The notes under the pieces are model-generated. The model saw only the letters and a list, made by a program, of their open reading frames with translations, ran no database searches and was not told where the DNA came from. A stretch of DNA of 38,488 bases from contig JADFOI010000020.1 in assembly GCA_022562935.1 (NCBI GenBank), positions 1 through 38,488 of the forward strand, written 5' to 3'. This DNA comes from Acidobacteriota bacterium. Its GTDB lineage: Bacteria; Acidobacteriota; UBA6911; RPQK01; JADFOI01. How positions within the stretch are numbered: the stretch's first letter is position 1; each line of letters starts with the position of its first letter. Both the position numbers and the translations under genes were made by a program. This document shows, in pieces, positions 8,087-16,729 of the stretch.

Positions 8087-9580
8087 TCAAACAGAGGGTG
8101 GCACGTTGGCATTCAGCCGGAACAAATTACCCGGGTCATATTTATTCTTGATTCCCACCAGGCGGCGATAGTTGCCGAGGTAGTTCATGTTCACCATACC
8201 CTGTGACTGTTCGAGCATATCGTTGGTATAGAAACCTTGGACGTGTGGCTCGATACCTTTCCAGAAGTCCTCGAGGTACGCCATATGTTCCGCGCCTTCG
8301 GTTCCCAGTGGCCAGCGTACGTTGCAAAGCATGTTGTGCTTGGAATCACGGTGCGGGAATGCAGTGGCATCTGCCGCTACCCGACCAATGGCACCGCCTG
8401 ATTGCTGGAAGCCAATCGCGTGGCTGCGTCCGGGATGCGGTTCCAACCCGTTGATCAAGTCATCGACAAGCTGAGGCGTGATGACCCCTGTGAAGCCGGA
8501 CTTCCCAACGGTTGCGTTACGCAGATCCGTGTTGTCGCCCATTTTCTGCAACAGGACGTAATCCAGTGTCCGCACATCTTCGGATACAAGTTTGCCGGCC
8601 TTGCGAATGGGTGCCAGCAGAGCATCTGCCTGATCAGGCGGTCCGGAATAGCAGATACTGATGGAGAAGCCGATACCATTGGCCCTTGCAAAGAGGCCGC
8701 CGCTGACGTACATATCGTCCGGCGCGTTATCCGCATATTCAGCAAAGAAATTAAAAGCGTTTTTGGTGTCGGACTCAGCAAATACAAATCGTGCGCGAAC
8801 CACTTGGCGTTGCATCGGATGCAATTGGAATTTGAATGATGTCACCACGCCAAAGTTGCCGCCGCCCCCGCGCACGCCCCAGAACAGGTCCGGGTTCTCG
8901 TCCTTGTTGGCACGGCGAAACTGACCATCGGCCGTAATGATGTCGACCTCCAGAACATTATCCAGGGCCAGGCCGAAACGTCGCGCCACCCGGCCAAATC
9001 CACCGCCAAGAGTCAAACCGCTGACGCCGGTGTGGGAAACGGTGCCGGCCGTGGTGACCAGGCCATACTCCATAGTATCGTGATCCATATGACCCAGCAG
9101 GCTTCCGCCCGAAACGCGGGCGCTACGAGCAATGGGATCGACCCGGACGCTCCGGAGTGGCGACAGATCGATCAGCATGCCACCATTGCAGGTGGATAGG
9201 CCCAAGTTGCTGTGACCACCACACTTCACAGCCACCAGGAGATTGTCTGCGCGGGCAAAGTTGACGGCGTTACGCACGTCGGCTGATCCGGCACATTGCA
9301 CGATCAAGCTGGGATATTTGTCGAACATCGGTTGCAGGACCCGCCTGGCCTTGTCATAGCCCTCATCGCCCCTCAATAAGAGCCGGCCCCGCAGACGGTT
9401 GCTGAGATCCTGCACTGCAGACTGTTTCAAAACGACTTGGGCGCCATCCCCCGTCATGGCAGGAACATCGGCACTCACCTCGGTCGTTAGGTTGAGCAGT
9501 GCGGCGAGGCTTTGTTTCGCGGGAAGGGAAGCCGCAACGGCTGTGGCCAGGCCATATTGAACAAATCGGCGTCGATTCAT
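8087..9580 (-). CDS. Tat-exported FAD-binding oxidoreductase with berberine-bridge (BBE) C-terminus
   Basis: 497 residues. A Tat signal (MNRRRFVQYGLATAVAASLPA) precedes an FAD-binding PCMH domain with VKCGGHSNLG, where His123 is the usual 8-alpha-histidyl FAD site, and GVSGLTLGGGFG-x-x-x-R-x-FG. The second-attachment cysteine of bicovalent BBE enzymes is absent (GVSG rather than GxCG), so the FAD is probably monocovalent. The BBE tail YLGNYRRLVGIKNKYDPGNLFRLNANVPP is clear. Such enzymes oxidise sugars, alcohols or alkaloid-like compounds with O2 or another acceptor. ATG at 9580 has a strong AGGAGG 7 bases before it. It is first in a two-gene operon with the CKX-like oxidase. Identity to that neighbour is low, so this is not a recent tandem duplication. 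Confidence 0.9.
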   Translation of the reverse strand: MNRRRFVQYGLATAVAASLPAKQSLAALLNLTTEVSADVPAMTGDGAQVVLKQSAVQDLSNRLRGRLLLRGDEGYDKARRVLQPMFDKYPSLIVQCAGSADVRNAVNFARADNLLVAVKCGGHSNLGLSTCNGGMLIDLSPLRSVRVDPIARSARVSGGSLLGHMDHDTMEYGLVTTAGTVSHTGVSGLTLGGGFGRVARRFGLALDNVLEVDIITADGQFRRANKDENPDLFWGVRGGGGNFGVVTSFKFQLHPMQRQVVRARFVFAESDTKNAFNFFAEYADNAPDDMYVSGGLFARANGIGFSISICYSGPPDQADALLAPIRKAGKLVSEDVRTLDYVLLQKMGDNTDLRNATVGKSGFTGVITPQLVDDLINGLEPHPGRSHAIGFQQSGGAIGRVAADATAFPHRDSKHNMLCNVRWPLGTEGAEHMAYLEDFWKGIEPHVQGFYTNDMLEQSQGMVNMNYLGNYRRLVGIKNKYDPGNLFRLNANVPPSV

Positions 9581-9986
9581 TGTGGTACCTCCTGTTAATG
9601 ATAATTGAAGTCACACAGTTATTTTGCTTGTTGGCCAGACTACTTTGTTTCGGCTTCTGAAGCAAAGAAAGAAAGCCAGAATTGGCGACGACCCTACAGG
9701 AGCAAAAGCGAAAAGTTTCAACGGGTTGTGCCTGAAGTGTGGCCGCGGCAAACTCATTCCGGCCGAAACAGATCCCATTCCCTTTACAGATGTTTACAAG
9801 AGATTACAACTCTTGACCCACACTGATCGTAATTGTCTGTAAGATGTGAGGTGAAGCAAGCAAGGCCTTCACTCTTAAGAAAGTGATGGAGTATGGAGGG
9901 CCACTCAAAGCAGCTCCTACTCATTGAGGGAGGAGAGACACGACGATGGGAATTGCCCTTCCCGAGCACTCCAAAGAGACTCCAAC
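9581..9986. other. Intergenic spacer with diverged dispersed repeat
   Basis: Between divergent genes. The segment about 9701-9772 resembles 12841-12922: both contain AAGTTTCA, GGGxTTGTGCCTGA-GTG, CCGCG-x-AAA and GGCC-AAACAGA. TTGACC at about 9814 may be part of a promoter for the VWFA gene, but no good -10 follows. Small reading frames in the spacer lack ribosome binding sites and family features. Confidence 0.45.
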
Positions 9987-11003
9987 ATGAAAACCCGGAC
10001 CTTGTCGATACAGTCAATGATTCTAGGGTCGGCCGTTCTACTTGGGATTTTTCCTTTGGCCTGGCCTCAGGAAACGCCCTCTTTCAAAGTAGAGGTCGAT
10101 GTGGTGAACATCCTGGCCACCGTGCGGGATGAACAAGGCCGGTTGGTCAACACCCTCACCAAAGAAGATTTCATCCTCCAGGAAGAGGGTCAACCACAGG
10201 ACATTGAGTATTTCTCGAGTGAGACCGATTTGCCTCTGACCTTAGGACTGCTGGTGGACACCAGCATGAGTCAGAGCCGAATTCTCGAGAAAGAACGTCA
10301 GGCCAGCTATCAGTTTCTTGAAGACATCTTGCGGCCTGAGAGCGATCTGGCTTTTGTCATGTCCTTCGATGTCGAGGCCCAACTATTGGAGAATCTGACC
10401 AACTCGCAAGAGCAACTTCTAGCCGCATTGGAGAGCCTGCACGTCCCCACAAGGACAGGACGGCAGGGTGCGGGAACAGTGCTCTACGATTCCGTTTTTC
10501 TGGCGGTAGATGAGATTCTGAAGTGGGAATCCGGGCGCAAAGCCATGATTGTCATCTCCGACGGAGTCGACTTCGGGAGCCTCGTGGACCTGGACGAAGC
10601 CATCGAGATGGCTCAACGCAACGATTCCATCATATACACCGTGCGCTACTACGATCCCGACATGAACATGGCAGGTCGAGGTCGTGCTGGAGGTGGAGGG
10701 AGAGGTGGCAGGAGAGGATCGGGCGGTGGAAGGGGTGGAAGTTCCAGAAGGCCTCAGCTCCCTGACGGGAAGAAAATCCTGGAGCGCTTGGCCCGCGAGA
10801 CCGGCGGCAGCATGTTCGAGGTGACTGCGGAGCAGTCGCTGGGAGAGATTTTCCAAAAGATTGAGGAAGAGCTTCGGCACCAATACAGCATCGGATTCAC
10901 CCCGAACCGAGAGGGCTCCGAACAAGCCTTTCGAAGAATCAGGCTGACAACAAGAAACGGACTGACCGTCCGTTGCCGCGAGGGTTACTACCTCAAGAGT
11001 TGA
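9987..11003 (+). CDS. VWFA-related secreted protein (Acidobacteria-type)
   Basis: 338 residues. A signal peptide (about 1-28) is followed by a beta-sandwich with the phrase VNILATVRDEQGRLVNTLTKEDFILQEEGQPQ, then a von Willebrand factor A domain with an intact MIDAS metal site (Asp91-x-Ser93-x-Ser95 in LVDTSMS; VISDGVD near 189). This matches the VWFA-related family that is expanded in Acidobacteriota. The role is probably metal-dependent protein binding at the envelope; partners are unknown. A Gly/Arg/Ser-rich run at about residues 229-256 interrupts the VWA domain as a low-complexity loop. I start at ATG 9987, where the signal peptide begins, rather than 9924; the Shine-Dalgarno (AAAGAGA) is weak. 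A second, partial member lies at 38100. Confidence 0.87.
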   Translation: MKTRTLSIQSMILGSAVLLGIFPLAWPQETPSFKVEVDVVNILATVRDEQGRLVNTLTKEDFILQEEGQPQDIEYFSSETDLPLTLGLLVDTSMSQSRILEKERQASYQFLEDILRPESDLAFVMSFDVEAQLLENLTNSQEQLLAALESLHVPTRTGRQGAGTVLYDSVFLAVDEILKWESGRKAMIVISDGVDFGSLVDLDEAIEMAQRNDSIIYTVRYYDPDMNMAGRGRAGGGGRGGRRGSGGGRGGSSRRPQLPDGKKILERLARETGGSMFEVTAEQSLGEIFQKIEEELRHQYSIGFTPNREGSEQAFRRIRLTTRNGLTVRCREGYYLKS

Positions 11004-11125
11004 TCAGGTGGTAGCGGAACCAATGGATTCTTTTTTGATCCAACAGTGGGTCAAATCCTTCAATCGTGGCTCATAAAAGTGGCAGACAAACAGGTGCGCT
11101 ATTAACCCATAACCAGTGGCCGGGC

Positions 11126-11380
11126 TAGCCCGGTTTATGCATAAATTCTCTACTGCAGCGACCCAATTATCCGACCTGCTGCACTGCCAGCGTTGCGCGA
11201 CCCGCAGGGGTCAGCCGGTGGCTGACCCGAACAGAATGAGCAGCATGATCTTTACCAGTGTGGCTTCGGTTTTGCCATCCTAACTGTTCGGGCGAGCCAC
11301 TCGTGGCGAGCCACTCGTGGCAAGCCACCGGCTCGCCCCTACCTCCCTTCGTGACAAGAACCTACGCATAATCCGGGCGA
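11126..11380. repeat. MITE-like element, copy B
   Basis: Left terminus TAGCCCGGTTTATGCATAAAT and right terminus (reverse complement CTCGCCCGGATTATGCGTAGG) match copy A, as does the inner left box TCTACTGCAG...CTGCAC...GCGACCCGCA. About 255 bp. The centre differs from copy A and carries its own inverted and tandem blocks: GAGCCACTCGTGGC occurs twice in tandem near 11294-11322, and GGCTGACCCGAACAG / CTGTTCGGG form a long-range palindrome. No coding capacity. It sits in a roughly 640-base spacer (11004-11644); the remainder, 11381-11644, shows no gene I can support. Confidence 0.7.
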
Positions 11381-11644
11381 GGAGCAAGAGCCCGAGACAT
11401 TATCTTTAATGTGGCACCGTTGTGAGCACTCTAGAGAATCTCAGGGCTAGAATTGGGTCAGACGCCAGGCCCATACTGATGACGCACACGACTTGGCGTT
11501 ACGGGTTTTCCGGACGTAGCGGAGTTGGGCGCCCCTTCTCTAAGTCGACGAACATCTCAGACAGTGGATATTTCGCTTGGAATTTCGATGTCCAGCTGTT
11601 ATGTTCGCCCACTTATAGATCTTAAGAAAGGAAATGACTGCAAA

Positions 11645-12676
11645 GTGATCCCTTCCACAGAATCAAAAGATGGCCGGCAATACTGGCGCAAGGTCGTCGC
11701 GAAGTATGAGGCGCCAAGCCTCGCTCGGAGTCTACGGCAAATCGCAAATACGATCATTCCGTACTTTGCGTTACTGTGCGTGATGTACCTCACGCTCGAC
11801 GTCTCCTATTGGATAACGCTGGGGCTCGCTATCCCCGCGGCCGGGTTTCTGATCAGAAACTTCGTTATTTTCCACGATTGTGGCCACGGCTCGTTCTTCA
11901 AATCAAGGAAGGCCAACCGAATCCTAGGATTTTTCGCCGGGGTGTTGACCTTCATGCCCTCCTATTACTGGAGTCATCAACATGCAAAGCATCATGCCAC
12001 CGCCGGTGATCTGGACCACCGTGGTGATGGCGACGTGTGGACCCTGACCGTGCAGGAGTACCTGGCGCTGTCGCGCTGGAAGCGGATCTGGTACCGGACC
12101 TATCGGAACCCGTTCTTCCTTTTCGGGGTGGTGCCGCTATACTTCTTCCTCGTTTATTACCGTTACTGGCGCCCGGGCGACAACACGCGCGTACGTTGGA
12201 GTACGATGCGGACCAACGCGGCCTTGTTGGGTATTGTGAGCGCGGTGAGCTTGACCATTGGTATCCAGGCATACCTCATGATCCAGCTACCCATCATAAT
12301 TGTCGCGGGCTCGGCCGGCGTTTGGCTGTTCTATGTACAGCACCAGTTCGAGAACACCTATTGGGAGCGCAATCAGGAGTGGAGTTACGTTAGACACGCA
12401 CTCGAAGGGTCGTCTTTCTACAAGCTGCCGCGCATCCTCCAATGGTTCACCGGTAACATCGGCTTCCATCACCTTCACCATCTGAGCCCACGAATTCCGA
12501 ACTACAACCTGCAGAAGTGCCACGAATCCCATCCGATGTTCCAGGCCGTGCAACACATCACGCTGTGGTCGAGTCTGAAGTCCCTTGGCTATCGTCTTTG
12601 GGACGAGGAGCACAAGAAATTGGTGGGGTTTAGCTACGTTTCCGTCTATCTCGCCAAGCAGCCGATGCGGTCGTGA
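11645..12676 (+). CDS. des: Acyl-lipid fatty acid desaturase (Bacillus Des-like)
   Basis: 343 residues from GTG. This membrane di-iron desaturase introduces a double bond into membrane acyl chains, using ferredoxin-like donors in the family. Three histidine boxes are present: HDCGH (77-81), HAKHH (113-117) and HHLHH (275-279), within four to six hydrophobic segments. Stretches such as IFHDCGH, GVLTFMP, HHATAGDLDHRGDGD, GSAGVWLFYVQHQFENTYWE and HHLSPRIPNYNL closely follow the Bacillus subtilis Des pattern. I place the start at GTG 11645 because AAGAAAGGA lies 12 bases upstream and the length then matches the family; the longer frame from 11525 has no ribosome binding site. No DesK/DesR pair is nearby, so cold regulation cannot be inferred. 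The symbol is by family resemblance. Confidence 0.9.
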   Translation: MIPSTESKDGRQYWRKVVAKYEAPSLARSLRQIANTIIPYFALLCVMYLTLDVSYWITLGLAIPAAGFLIRNFVIFHDCGHGSFFKSRKANRILGFFAGVLTFMPSYYWSHQHAKHHATAGDLDHRGDGDVWTLTVQEYLALSRWKRIWYRTYRNPFFLFGVVPLYFFLVYYRYWRPGDNTRVRWSTMRTNAALLGIVSAVSLTIGIQAYLMIQLPIIIVAGSAGVWLFYVQHQFENTYWERNQEWSYVRHALEGSSFYKLPRILQWFTGNIGFHHLHHLSPRIPNYNLQKCHESHPMFQAVQHITLWSSLKSLGYRLWDEEHKKLVGFSYVSVYLAKQPMRS

Positions 12677-12734
12677 AACAACATTGCGAGTTCTGAAGGG
12701 GACTCCAGTTGCCGCAAAGTTGACGGGTGATGCC

Positions 12735-12759
12735 AAGAACCTATGCATCATCCGGGCTA
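12735..12759. repeat. Solo right terminus of the MITE-like family
   Basis: AAGAACCTATGCATCATCCG continuing into GGCTA matches the right ends of copies A and B (AACCTA-GCATAATCC-GGC). No left end is within reach, so this is a truncated or solo terminus. The spacer 12677-13000 otherwise holds the dispersed repeat at 12764-12922 and the promoter at 12935-12964. Confidence 0.6.
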
Positions 12760-12763
12760 GTCC

Positions 12764-12922
12764 AGTCGAGGAGCTGGATCCCGAAGGTATCTTCCTTGCC
12801 TCTCCTTGGCTTCCAATACCGTCACGAATATATTGAAGGGACAAACGCAGAGAAGTTTCATGGGCTTGTGCCTGAGGTGGGACCGCGAGAAAACAACTCC
12901 AACTCACTCCAGGCCAAACAGA
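12764..12922. repeat. Composite dispersed intergenic repeat
   Basis: The first half (12764-12838) resembles 31-101; the second half (12841-12922) resembles 9701-9772; and the following AACTCACTCCA...GAGGGCAA...TTTGATTGC block resembles 20221-20264. So the spacer before paralog 2 is a mosaic of segments also found before unrelated genes. The copies are diverged and have no clear ends. Confidence 0.5.
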
Positions 12923-12934
12923 GGGCAAATTTGA

Positions 12935-12964
12935 TTGCTTTCACGCCATCTCGAGTTTTAGTAT
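12935..12964 (+). promoter_or_regulatory. Recurring promoter-like motif upstream of paralog 2
   Basis: TTGCTT (12935-12940), an 18-base spacer, then TAGTAT (12959-12964). It lies within the conserved context TTTGATTGC-x-TTC also seen before the genes at 13593, 20333 and 30612, and is followed by CATCGCACAGTGAC, which also occurs before 30612. Confidence 0.5.
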
Positions 12965-13000
12965 TTGGAGCCATTACATCGCACAGTGACGGAGAAGAAC

Positions 13001-13480
13001 ATGATCAAACAAGTGCTCAAAGGTGTAGCGGTCGTGTTAATCATGACGATCGGAACTCTCCTCGTTCTTTACCTCAACCGCAGTGATCCTTGGGGTCGAA
13101 TTCCAGGGAAGAGGCTTCTCGGAGAGGAAGTCACCGAGCCGATTGAGGACTGGAGCTTCACGCAGCAGGCTCGCGGCGTCACCCTTGAGGTGAGGCCTTC
13201 TGCCCCCTACTCGATCAATGCCTCATGTCTTTTTCACGATGGAGCTTTTTATTCATTAGCGGTAAGCATCGACAACCGTTGGGTGCAGTTCCTGCTTCAG
13301 GATCCTAACATCAGGTTTAGGGTGGGGGACAAAATCTACAAGGGGCGGGCAACCGTGGTGGAAGATCCGGAGTTGATCAATGATCTTTTCGACACCCTGG
13401 CCCAGAAGTATCGAGGCGGTGTGGATAGAACACCGGAACAGAGGGCTCGATATCGCTTTATCCGGATTGACTCCCGCTGA
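13001..13480 (+). CDS. Membrane-anchored small protein, paralog 2 of 4 (possible split-barrel fold)
   Basis: 159 residues, the same length as paralog 1. One membrane anchor (about residues 6-25) is followed by IPGKRLLGEEVTEP, DWSF, VTLEVRPSAPYSIN, a CLFHDGAFY strand, WVQFLLQDPNIRFRV, KIYKGRA-x-VVEDP and the C-terminal IRIDSR. Compared with the other copies, RATRV has become RATVV. ATG 13001 is chosen because GGAGAAG lies 4 bases upstream and the length then equals paralog 1; the frame is open further upstream to 12965 without support. Function unknown; a redox or small-ligand role is only a fold-based guess. Confidence 0.8.
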   Translation: MIKQVLKGVAVVLIMTIGTLLVLYLNRSDPWGRIPGKRLLGEEVTEPIEDWSFTQQARGVTLEVRPSAPYSINASCLFHDGAFYSLAVSIDNRWVQFLLQDPNIRFRVGDKIYKGRATVVEDPELINDLFDTLAQKYRGGVDRTPEQRARYRFIRIDSR

Positions 13481-13560
13481 GTTCCGTCGTGCCTGGCCGG
13501 CTAACTCATTCACGAATCCCCGCGAGTCTGCAGGTAAGCTTTCTGTTGAGATTGTTTTGA

Positions 13561-13589
13561 TTGCGTTCACTGCCGCTCAGCGCTAGCAT
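13561..13589 (+). promoter_or_regulatory. Recurring promoter-like motif before the DUF3179 gene
   Basis: TTGCGT (13561-13566), 17 bases, TAGCAT (13584-13589), preceded by TTTTGA. The ATG at 13593 follows only 3 bases later, so transcription from here would start inside or after that codon. Either translation begins downstream or the motif is not this gene's promoter. Confidence 0.4.
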
Positions 13590-13592
13590 CGA

Positions 13593-14834
13593 ATGATATT
13601 CCAAGTGAGAAATTTATTTAGACGAACCTTGTTAGCGGTCGCGGTCATTCTCTCATTGCTTTCCGCATCATCTTTTATATTGCCAACCCTGACACGAGTA
13701 AACGATATCGGCGTGACTTTAGGTTTCTACTTTACTCACAACAAACTGCTCGGAATTGTCCTCAGTTTCGTGGCACTTTCAGCCGCAGTTTGTATTAAAT
13801 GGAAAGAAAAAGGACGGTTCAGGCTTGGAGATTTTAAAGTCGAGACCATGACTCTCGTTGTGGTTGTCGTTACGACGGTTGCATCATCTTTCCTGATCTC
13901 CAGAGCCATTCCATTCATATCGCTGGACAACCCTACATTTACTTCGGCAGACAACGCTTTTTTGAGAGATAGTGATTTTGTAATGGGAATCAGTCTGAAC
14001 GGTGAAAGCAGAGCGTATCCGCTCACCATGCTTGCCTGGCATCATATCGTGAATAACGAAGTAAACGGTAAGCCGATGGGGATGACCTACTGTCCGATCT
14101 GCAATACCGCGATTGCCTTTGAATCAGAAGTTGAAGGGAACGTGTTGCAGTTCGATGTGGTCACAAACTACAGAGCCAACTTGGTTATGGTAGATCGACA
14201 GACAGGTTCGTGGTGGCAGCAGCTTACGGGTAAGGCAATTCAAGGAAAGCTTTCAGGAACGGCTTTGAAACTTATTCCCGTTGATCTGATGACCTGGGGC
14301 GCATGGAAAGAACTCTATCCGGACACACGAGTCTTATCAGAAGACACGGGATTTACTCATAATTACGATGTTTTTCCCTCTGGAGGTTCGTATATAGATT
14401 GGCAGAAAAGCGATCGTGTCTTCCCTTGGCTGATGAAGATTACTGATACGCGTTTTAGAGCCAGAGAAACCGTTCTTGGTGTGCAAGTTGGAGATGTCTT
14501 CAAAGCATATCCGTTTTCCAACTTGGGAGAACTGGCGGTTATCAATGATGAAATCAATGGAGAGCCGGTCCTCATTTTGTTTGACAGCAAAAGCCAAATC
14601 GCGAGCGCATTTAGCAGAAAGGTCGGTGAGAACATTCTCACATTAGAGGAAATAACTGAGGGTGGTGAAGTGATGATACGGGACAAGAACACCGGGTCTG
14701 TATGGGATTTTGAAGGCAGGGCCATTGCCGACGAGAGGGAAGGAACGAAACTTGAGAAATTGAAGTATCACAATGCATTCTGGTTTGCGTGGGCAGATTT
14801 CCATCCGGACACTCTGGTCTACGGAGATCATTAA
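13593..14834 (+). CDS. DUF3179 membrane protein
   Basis: 413 residues. There are three N-terminal hydrophobic segments (about 12-30, 46-64 and 88-108), then a DUF3179 domain with its hallmark AYPLTMLAWHHIVNNEVNGKPMGMTYCPICNTAI, including the CPIC cysteine pair, and the later AYPFSNLGELAVINDEINGEPVLILFD and SVWDFEGRA blocks. The family's biochemical role is unknown; the cysteine pair suggests metal binding or thiol chemistry. The gene is clearly more A/T-rich than those around it, suggesting separate ancestry. The start at 13593 has no Shine-Dalgarno and sits just after a promoter-like motif, so it is uncertain; GTG 13605 is an alternative. After the stop, 14835-14981 is a short spacer containing CGACCTGCGGCGGCGGAT, a phrase repeated after the BNR gene. 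Confidence 0.88.
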   Translation: MIFQVRNLFRRTLLAVAVILSLLSASSFILPTLTRVNDIGVTLGFYFTHNKLLGIVLSFVALSAAVCIKWKEKGRFRLGDFKVETMTLVVVVVTTVASSFLISRAIPFISLDNPTFTSADNAFLRDSDFVMGISLNGESRAYPLTMLAWHHIVNNEVNGKPMGMTYCPICNTAIAFESEVEGNVLQFDVVTNYRANLVMVDRQTGSWWQQLTGKAIQGKLSGTALKLIPVDLMTWGAWKELYPDTRVLSEDTGFTHNYDVFPSGGSYIDWQKSDRVFPWLMKITDTRFRARETVLGVQVGDVFKAYPFSNLGELAVINDEINGEPVLILFDSKSQIASAFSRKVGENILTLEEITEGGEVMIRDKNTGSVWDFEGRAIADEREGTKLEKLKYHNAFWFAWADFHPDTLVYGDH

Positions 14835-14981
14835 TTTTAGGACTTCACATAAGAAGTCATTCGGTCCCGTCGCTCGCCGAAACGAAATACGCCTCTCCGT
14901 TCCGACGACCTGCGGCGGCGGATCAACCTGATGCCATGAGCAGTTTAGAAGACCTAGAAAACAACCTCAGGAGGTAACCGC

Positions 14982-16535
14982 ATGATTCGTTCTCTGGTGA
15001 TGAAGAGGACCCTCGGATGGATGGTGGTCCCTATAACTCTCTTTACCCTGAGTTCCTGCCAAGAGCAGGAGGCACCCCAGGAGGCATTCCAGCTGCTGGA
15101 GGCCACCCTACCGCAGATTGAAGCAGCCCTGGCCTCTGGAACGATTACCTCCCAGGACCTGGTCGCAATGTACCTGGCGCGCATTGCCGCCTACGATCAG
15201 CAGGGCCCTTCTTTGAACGCGATCATCACCGTGAATCCCAATGCTTTGGCCGAGGCGAAAGAGCTTGATGCCGAGCGAGCGAGAAACGGTCCGCGGGGCC
15301 CCTTGCACGGCATTCCTGTGATCGTCAAGGACAATTACGAAACCAAGGACATGCAGACGTCGGCCGGTTCCCTTTCCCTGGCCGGCTGGATCCCCCCTCA
15401 CGACGCATTCCTGGTAAAACGTTTGCGCGAAGGCGGAGCCATCATTCTTGCCAAGGCGACCCTGCACGAGTTTGCCATGGGCATCACTACGGTCGGTTCG
15501 CTCTTCGGACAAACCCTAAACCCCTATGCGCTTGACCGCAATCCCGGGGGTTCAAGTGGAGGAACGGGTGCTGCCGTGGCTGCAAACTTCGCCGCGGTAG
15601 GACTGGGGACCGATACCTGCAGCTCGATTCGTACCCCGTCCGCACACAACAACCTGGTTGGTTTGAGAGGAACGCAGGGTTTGGCCAGCCGAACCGGAAT
15701 CATCCCCCTGTCTCATACCCAGGATATCGGGGGACCGATGGGTCGAAGCGTTACCGATGTGGCTATCGTGTTGGACGCAATCGTGGGCTACGATCCGGCA
15801 GACCCTCAGACAGCCGAGAGTGTGGGAAACATTCCAGAGAGCTATACGGCCTTTCTTCGAGTGGAAGGACTGGATGGCTCCAGGATCGGCCTGCTGCCCA
15901 GCCTTTTCTCCACCGTGGCGGATGACGAGGGCGTTGCCCAGGTGGTGCGAAGGGCAATGAGAGAGATGGAGCAACAGGGCGCGGAGGTGGTTGAGGTGAC
16001 CATCCCGGGATTCGATGAACTCCTGGCCGATCGTCTTCTGGTTGCGGAATACGAAACCCGGGACGATATGAATGCTTACCTGGCTCAGCACCCTGGTGCG
16101 CCCCTGCGATCCTTCAAGGAGATCTTGGACTCGGGTAACTATCATCCCGTGTTAGAGTCCCGGCTGCGTCGGCGTCAGGAAATTTCCCCTCCCGATACCC
16201 AGGAATACCTGGAACAGCTTGTGAAACGAACGACCCTCAAGCGAGCCATTCTGCAGGTGATGGCTGAGCACGACCTGGATGCGCTCGCCTATCCGACGAT
16301 CAGCCGCGTGGCCGCTCCCATCGGTGAAAATCAGGAGGGAAGCAATGGCTGCTTTAGCGCCAACTCGGGGCTCCCGGCTATCACGGTGCCTGCCGGTTTT
16401 ACGGACCAGGGTTTAGCCGTAGGGTTGGAATTGCTGGGTAGAGCCTGGAGTGAAGCCCGGTTGATTGAGTTGGCCTATGCTTATGAGCAGGCTACACAGC
16501 ACCGTCGTCCGCCCACCAGCACGCCCTCTCTCTAG
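14982..16535 (+). CDS. Amidase-signature lipoprotein
   Basis: 517 residues. A signal peptide ends in the lipobox LSSC (Cys26), so this is an envelope lipoprotein. The amidase-signature catalytic triad is in place: Lys116 in GIPVIVKDN, cis-Ser191 in NPGGSSGGT, and nucleophile Ser215 in TDTCSSIRTPS. The spacings Lys to Ser (75) and Ser to Ser (24) are standard. The usual TDTGGSIR is altered to TDTCSSIR. Members hydrolyse amides (fatty amides, aryl amides, peptide C-termini); the substrate here is unknown. Start ATG 14982 has a strong AGGAGG 7 bases upstream. A second, divergent amidase lies at 26500. Confidence 0.93.
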   Translation: MIRSLVMKRTLGWMVVPITLFTLSSCQEQEAPQEAFQLLEATLPQIEAALASGTITSQDLVAMYLARIAAYDQQGPSLNAIITVNPNALAEAKELDAERARNGPRGPLHGIPVIVKDNYETKDMQTSAGSLSLAGWIPPHDAFLVKRLREGGAIILAKATLHEFAMGITTVGSLFGQTLNPYALDRNPGGSSGGTGAAVAANFAAVGLGTDTCSSIRTPSAHNNLVGLRGTQGLASRTGIIPLSHTQDIGGPMGRSVTDVAIVLDAIVGYDPADPQTAESVGNIPESYTAFLRVEGLDGSRIGLLPSLFSTVADDEGVAQVVRRAMREMEQQGAEVVEVTIPGFDELLADRLLVAEYETRDDMNAYLAQHPGAPLRSFKEILDSGNYHPVLESRLRRRQEISPPDTQEYLEQLVKRTTLKRAILQVMAEHDLDALAYPTISRVAAPIGENQEGSNGCFSANSGLPAITVPAGFTDQGLAVGLELLGRAWSEARLIELAYAYEQATQHRRPPTSTPSL

Positions 16536-16544
16536 AGTGCACGT

Positions 16545-16572
16545 TAGCCGGGATGATGCAGCATCCGGGCTA
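16545..16572. repeat. Palindrome made of two fused MITE-family termini
   Basis: TAGCCGGGATGATGCA is joined directly to GCATCCGGGCTA, a 28-base near-perfect palindrome in which both arms match the family's terminal repeat. It lies 9 bases after the amidase stop. It may act as a transcription terminator stem, though no T-run follows. It could be the footprint of an element whose interior was lost. Confidence 0.6.
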
Positions 16573-16729
16573 GATAAACGTGCCGCCGTCAGAGGCAATT
16601 GGATGTTTTATCCTCAACGGGTCTGCCATCCATCTTTGGGCGAGGGCGCCACCCCATAGTGATTGACTGAGATCTAGATCTCACTTACCCTGGTAGGAAC
16701 AACACTACACATTAAGGAGACTGAGAACC

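Noticed and set aside
10660-10760. Gly/Arg/Ser-rich tract as a separate repeat or frameshift
   Set aside because: The frame stays open and VWA features resume after it; it is a low-complexity loop.
11290-11325. CRISPR-like tandem repeat
   Set aside because: There are only two adjacent 14-base units and no spacers; it is internal structure of repeat copy B.
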